Positions 6,759 through 6,965 of a stretch of 6,965 nt of DNA are shown piece by piece. Each line of letters begins with the position of its first letter. Position 1 is the first letter of the stretch. This DNA is from an uncultured Eubacteriales bacterium (GTDB lineage Bacteria; Bacillota; Clostridia; Lachnospirales; Anaerotignaceae): positions 1-6,965 of the forward strand of contig CAUHBX010000047.1 of NCBI GenBank assembly GCA_959604475.1, in the 5' to 3' direction. A model generated the notes under the pieces. It saw only the letters and a list, made by a program, of their open reading frames with translations. It had not been told where the DNA came from and ran no database searches. A program made the position numbers and the translations under genes.

Positions 6759-6965
6759 TATCGGACCGCCTGCCTTTCCACCACATAATTTTCTTTTTCA
6801 CCGCGCCTGTGTCATTTTTGCTTACGGTAAGCATTTTCCTAAGCTCATCAGGAGTTATGTTTCTGTATATAACTCCTCCCCTAGCCAAGGAAATGTATCC
6901 CGTTTCCTCTGAAACAACAACTATATCGGCATCTGAAACCTCGCTTGCACCTATAGCTGCCCTGT
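6745..6965 (-). CDS. cdaA: Diadenylate cyclase CdaA, C-terminal part (cut by the window edge)
   Basis: The last 72 residues and stop codon of a gene whose 5' part lies beyond the right edge. The visible translation begins [20 protein letters not shown] and continues [10 protein letters not shown], then [10 protein letters not shown]. This is the end of the DAC (DisA_N) domain, including the conserved SEETG segment. The first full codon is Arg, and the two bases before it (AC) fit the His of the RHR nucleotide-binding motif. The enzyme joins two ATP into c-di-AMP, a signal for potassium, osmotic and cell-wall control. The final 22 or so residues are basic ([11 protein letters not shown]). Its N-terminal membrane segments are not in view. 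It overlaps cdaR by 14 bases in a different frame. DisA or CdaS are less likely given the following ybbR gene. Confidence 0.93.
   Translation of the reverse strand, partial: RAAIGASEVSDADIVVVSEETGYISLARGGVIYRNITPDELRKMLTVSKNDTGAVKKKIMWWKGRRSDNEQQ

Overview
The window looks like chromosome from an endospore-forming, AT-rich, Gram-positive anaerobe of the class Clostridia. The sporulation coat protein SipL (SPOCS plus LysM), the cdaA-cdaR pair, a short Gram-positive type signal peptidase I and strong AGGAGG-like ribosome binding sites support this. Codon and base use look uniform. I see no mobile element, CRISPR array, tRNA or rRNA. No gene-free stretch exceeds 100 bases.

Layout: one gene on the + strand (72-959) faces six genes on the - strand. 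On the left, a LysR-type regulator converges on a sigma-54 activator (PAS, AAA+, Fis-type HTH). The two share a bidirectional terminator at 959-985. The activator has its own promoter just downstream of the terminator of the next gene, a secreted lipoprotein of unknown function that also seems to have its own promoter. To the right, in transcription order, lie the 3' end of cdaA (diadenylate cyclase, cut by the window edge), cdaR/YbbR overlapping it by 14 bases, a terminator-like hairpin, signal peptidase I (lepB), and the SipL-like sporulation protein.

How the genes relate: CdaA makes c-di-AMP at the membrane, and CdaR is its membrane-anchored extracytoplasmic partner. The signal peptidase cleaves secreted preproteins. 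SipL is a forespore-surface morphogenetic protein that tethers the coat through SpoIVA. These are cell-envelope and spore-envelope functions, but nothing in the window shows a dedicated shared pathway. The two regulators at the left control unknown targets; I found no sigma-54 (-24/-12) promoter here.

I found no convincing previously undescribed system. The points most worth checking are the lepB leader (a terminator hairpin directly upstream, with long Shine-Dalgarno spacing), the absence of glmM directly after cdaR, and the uncharacterised lipoprotein.
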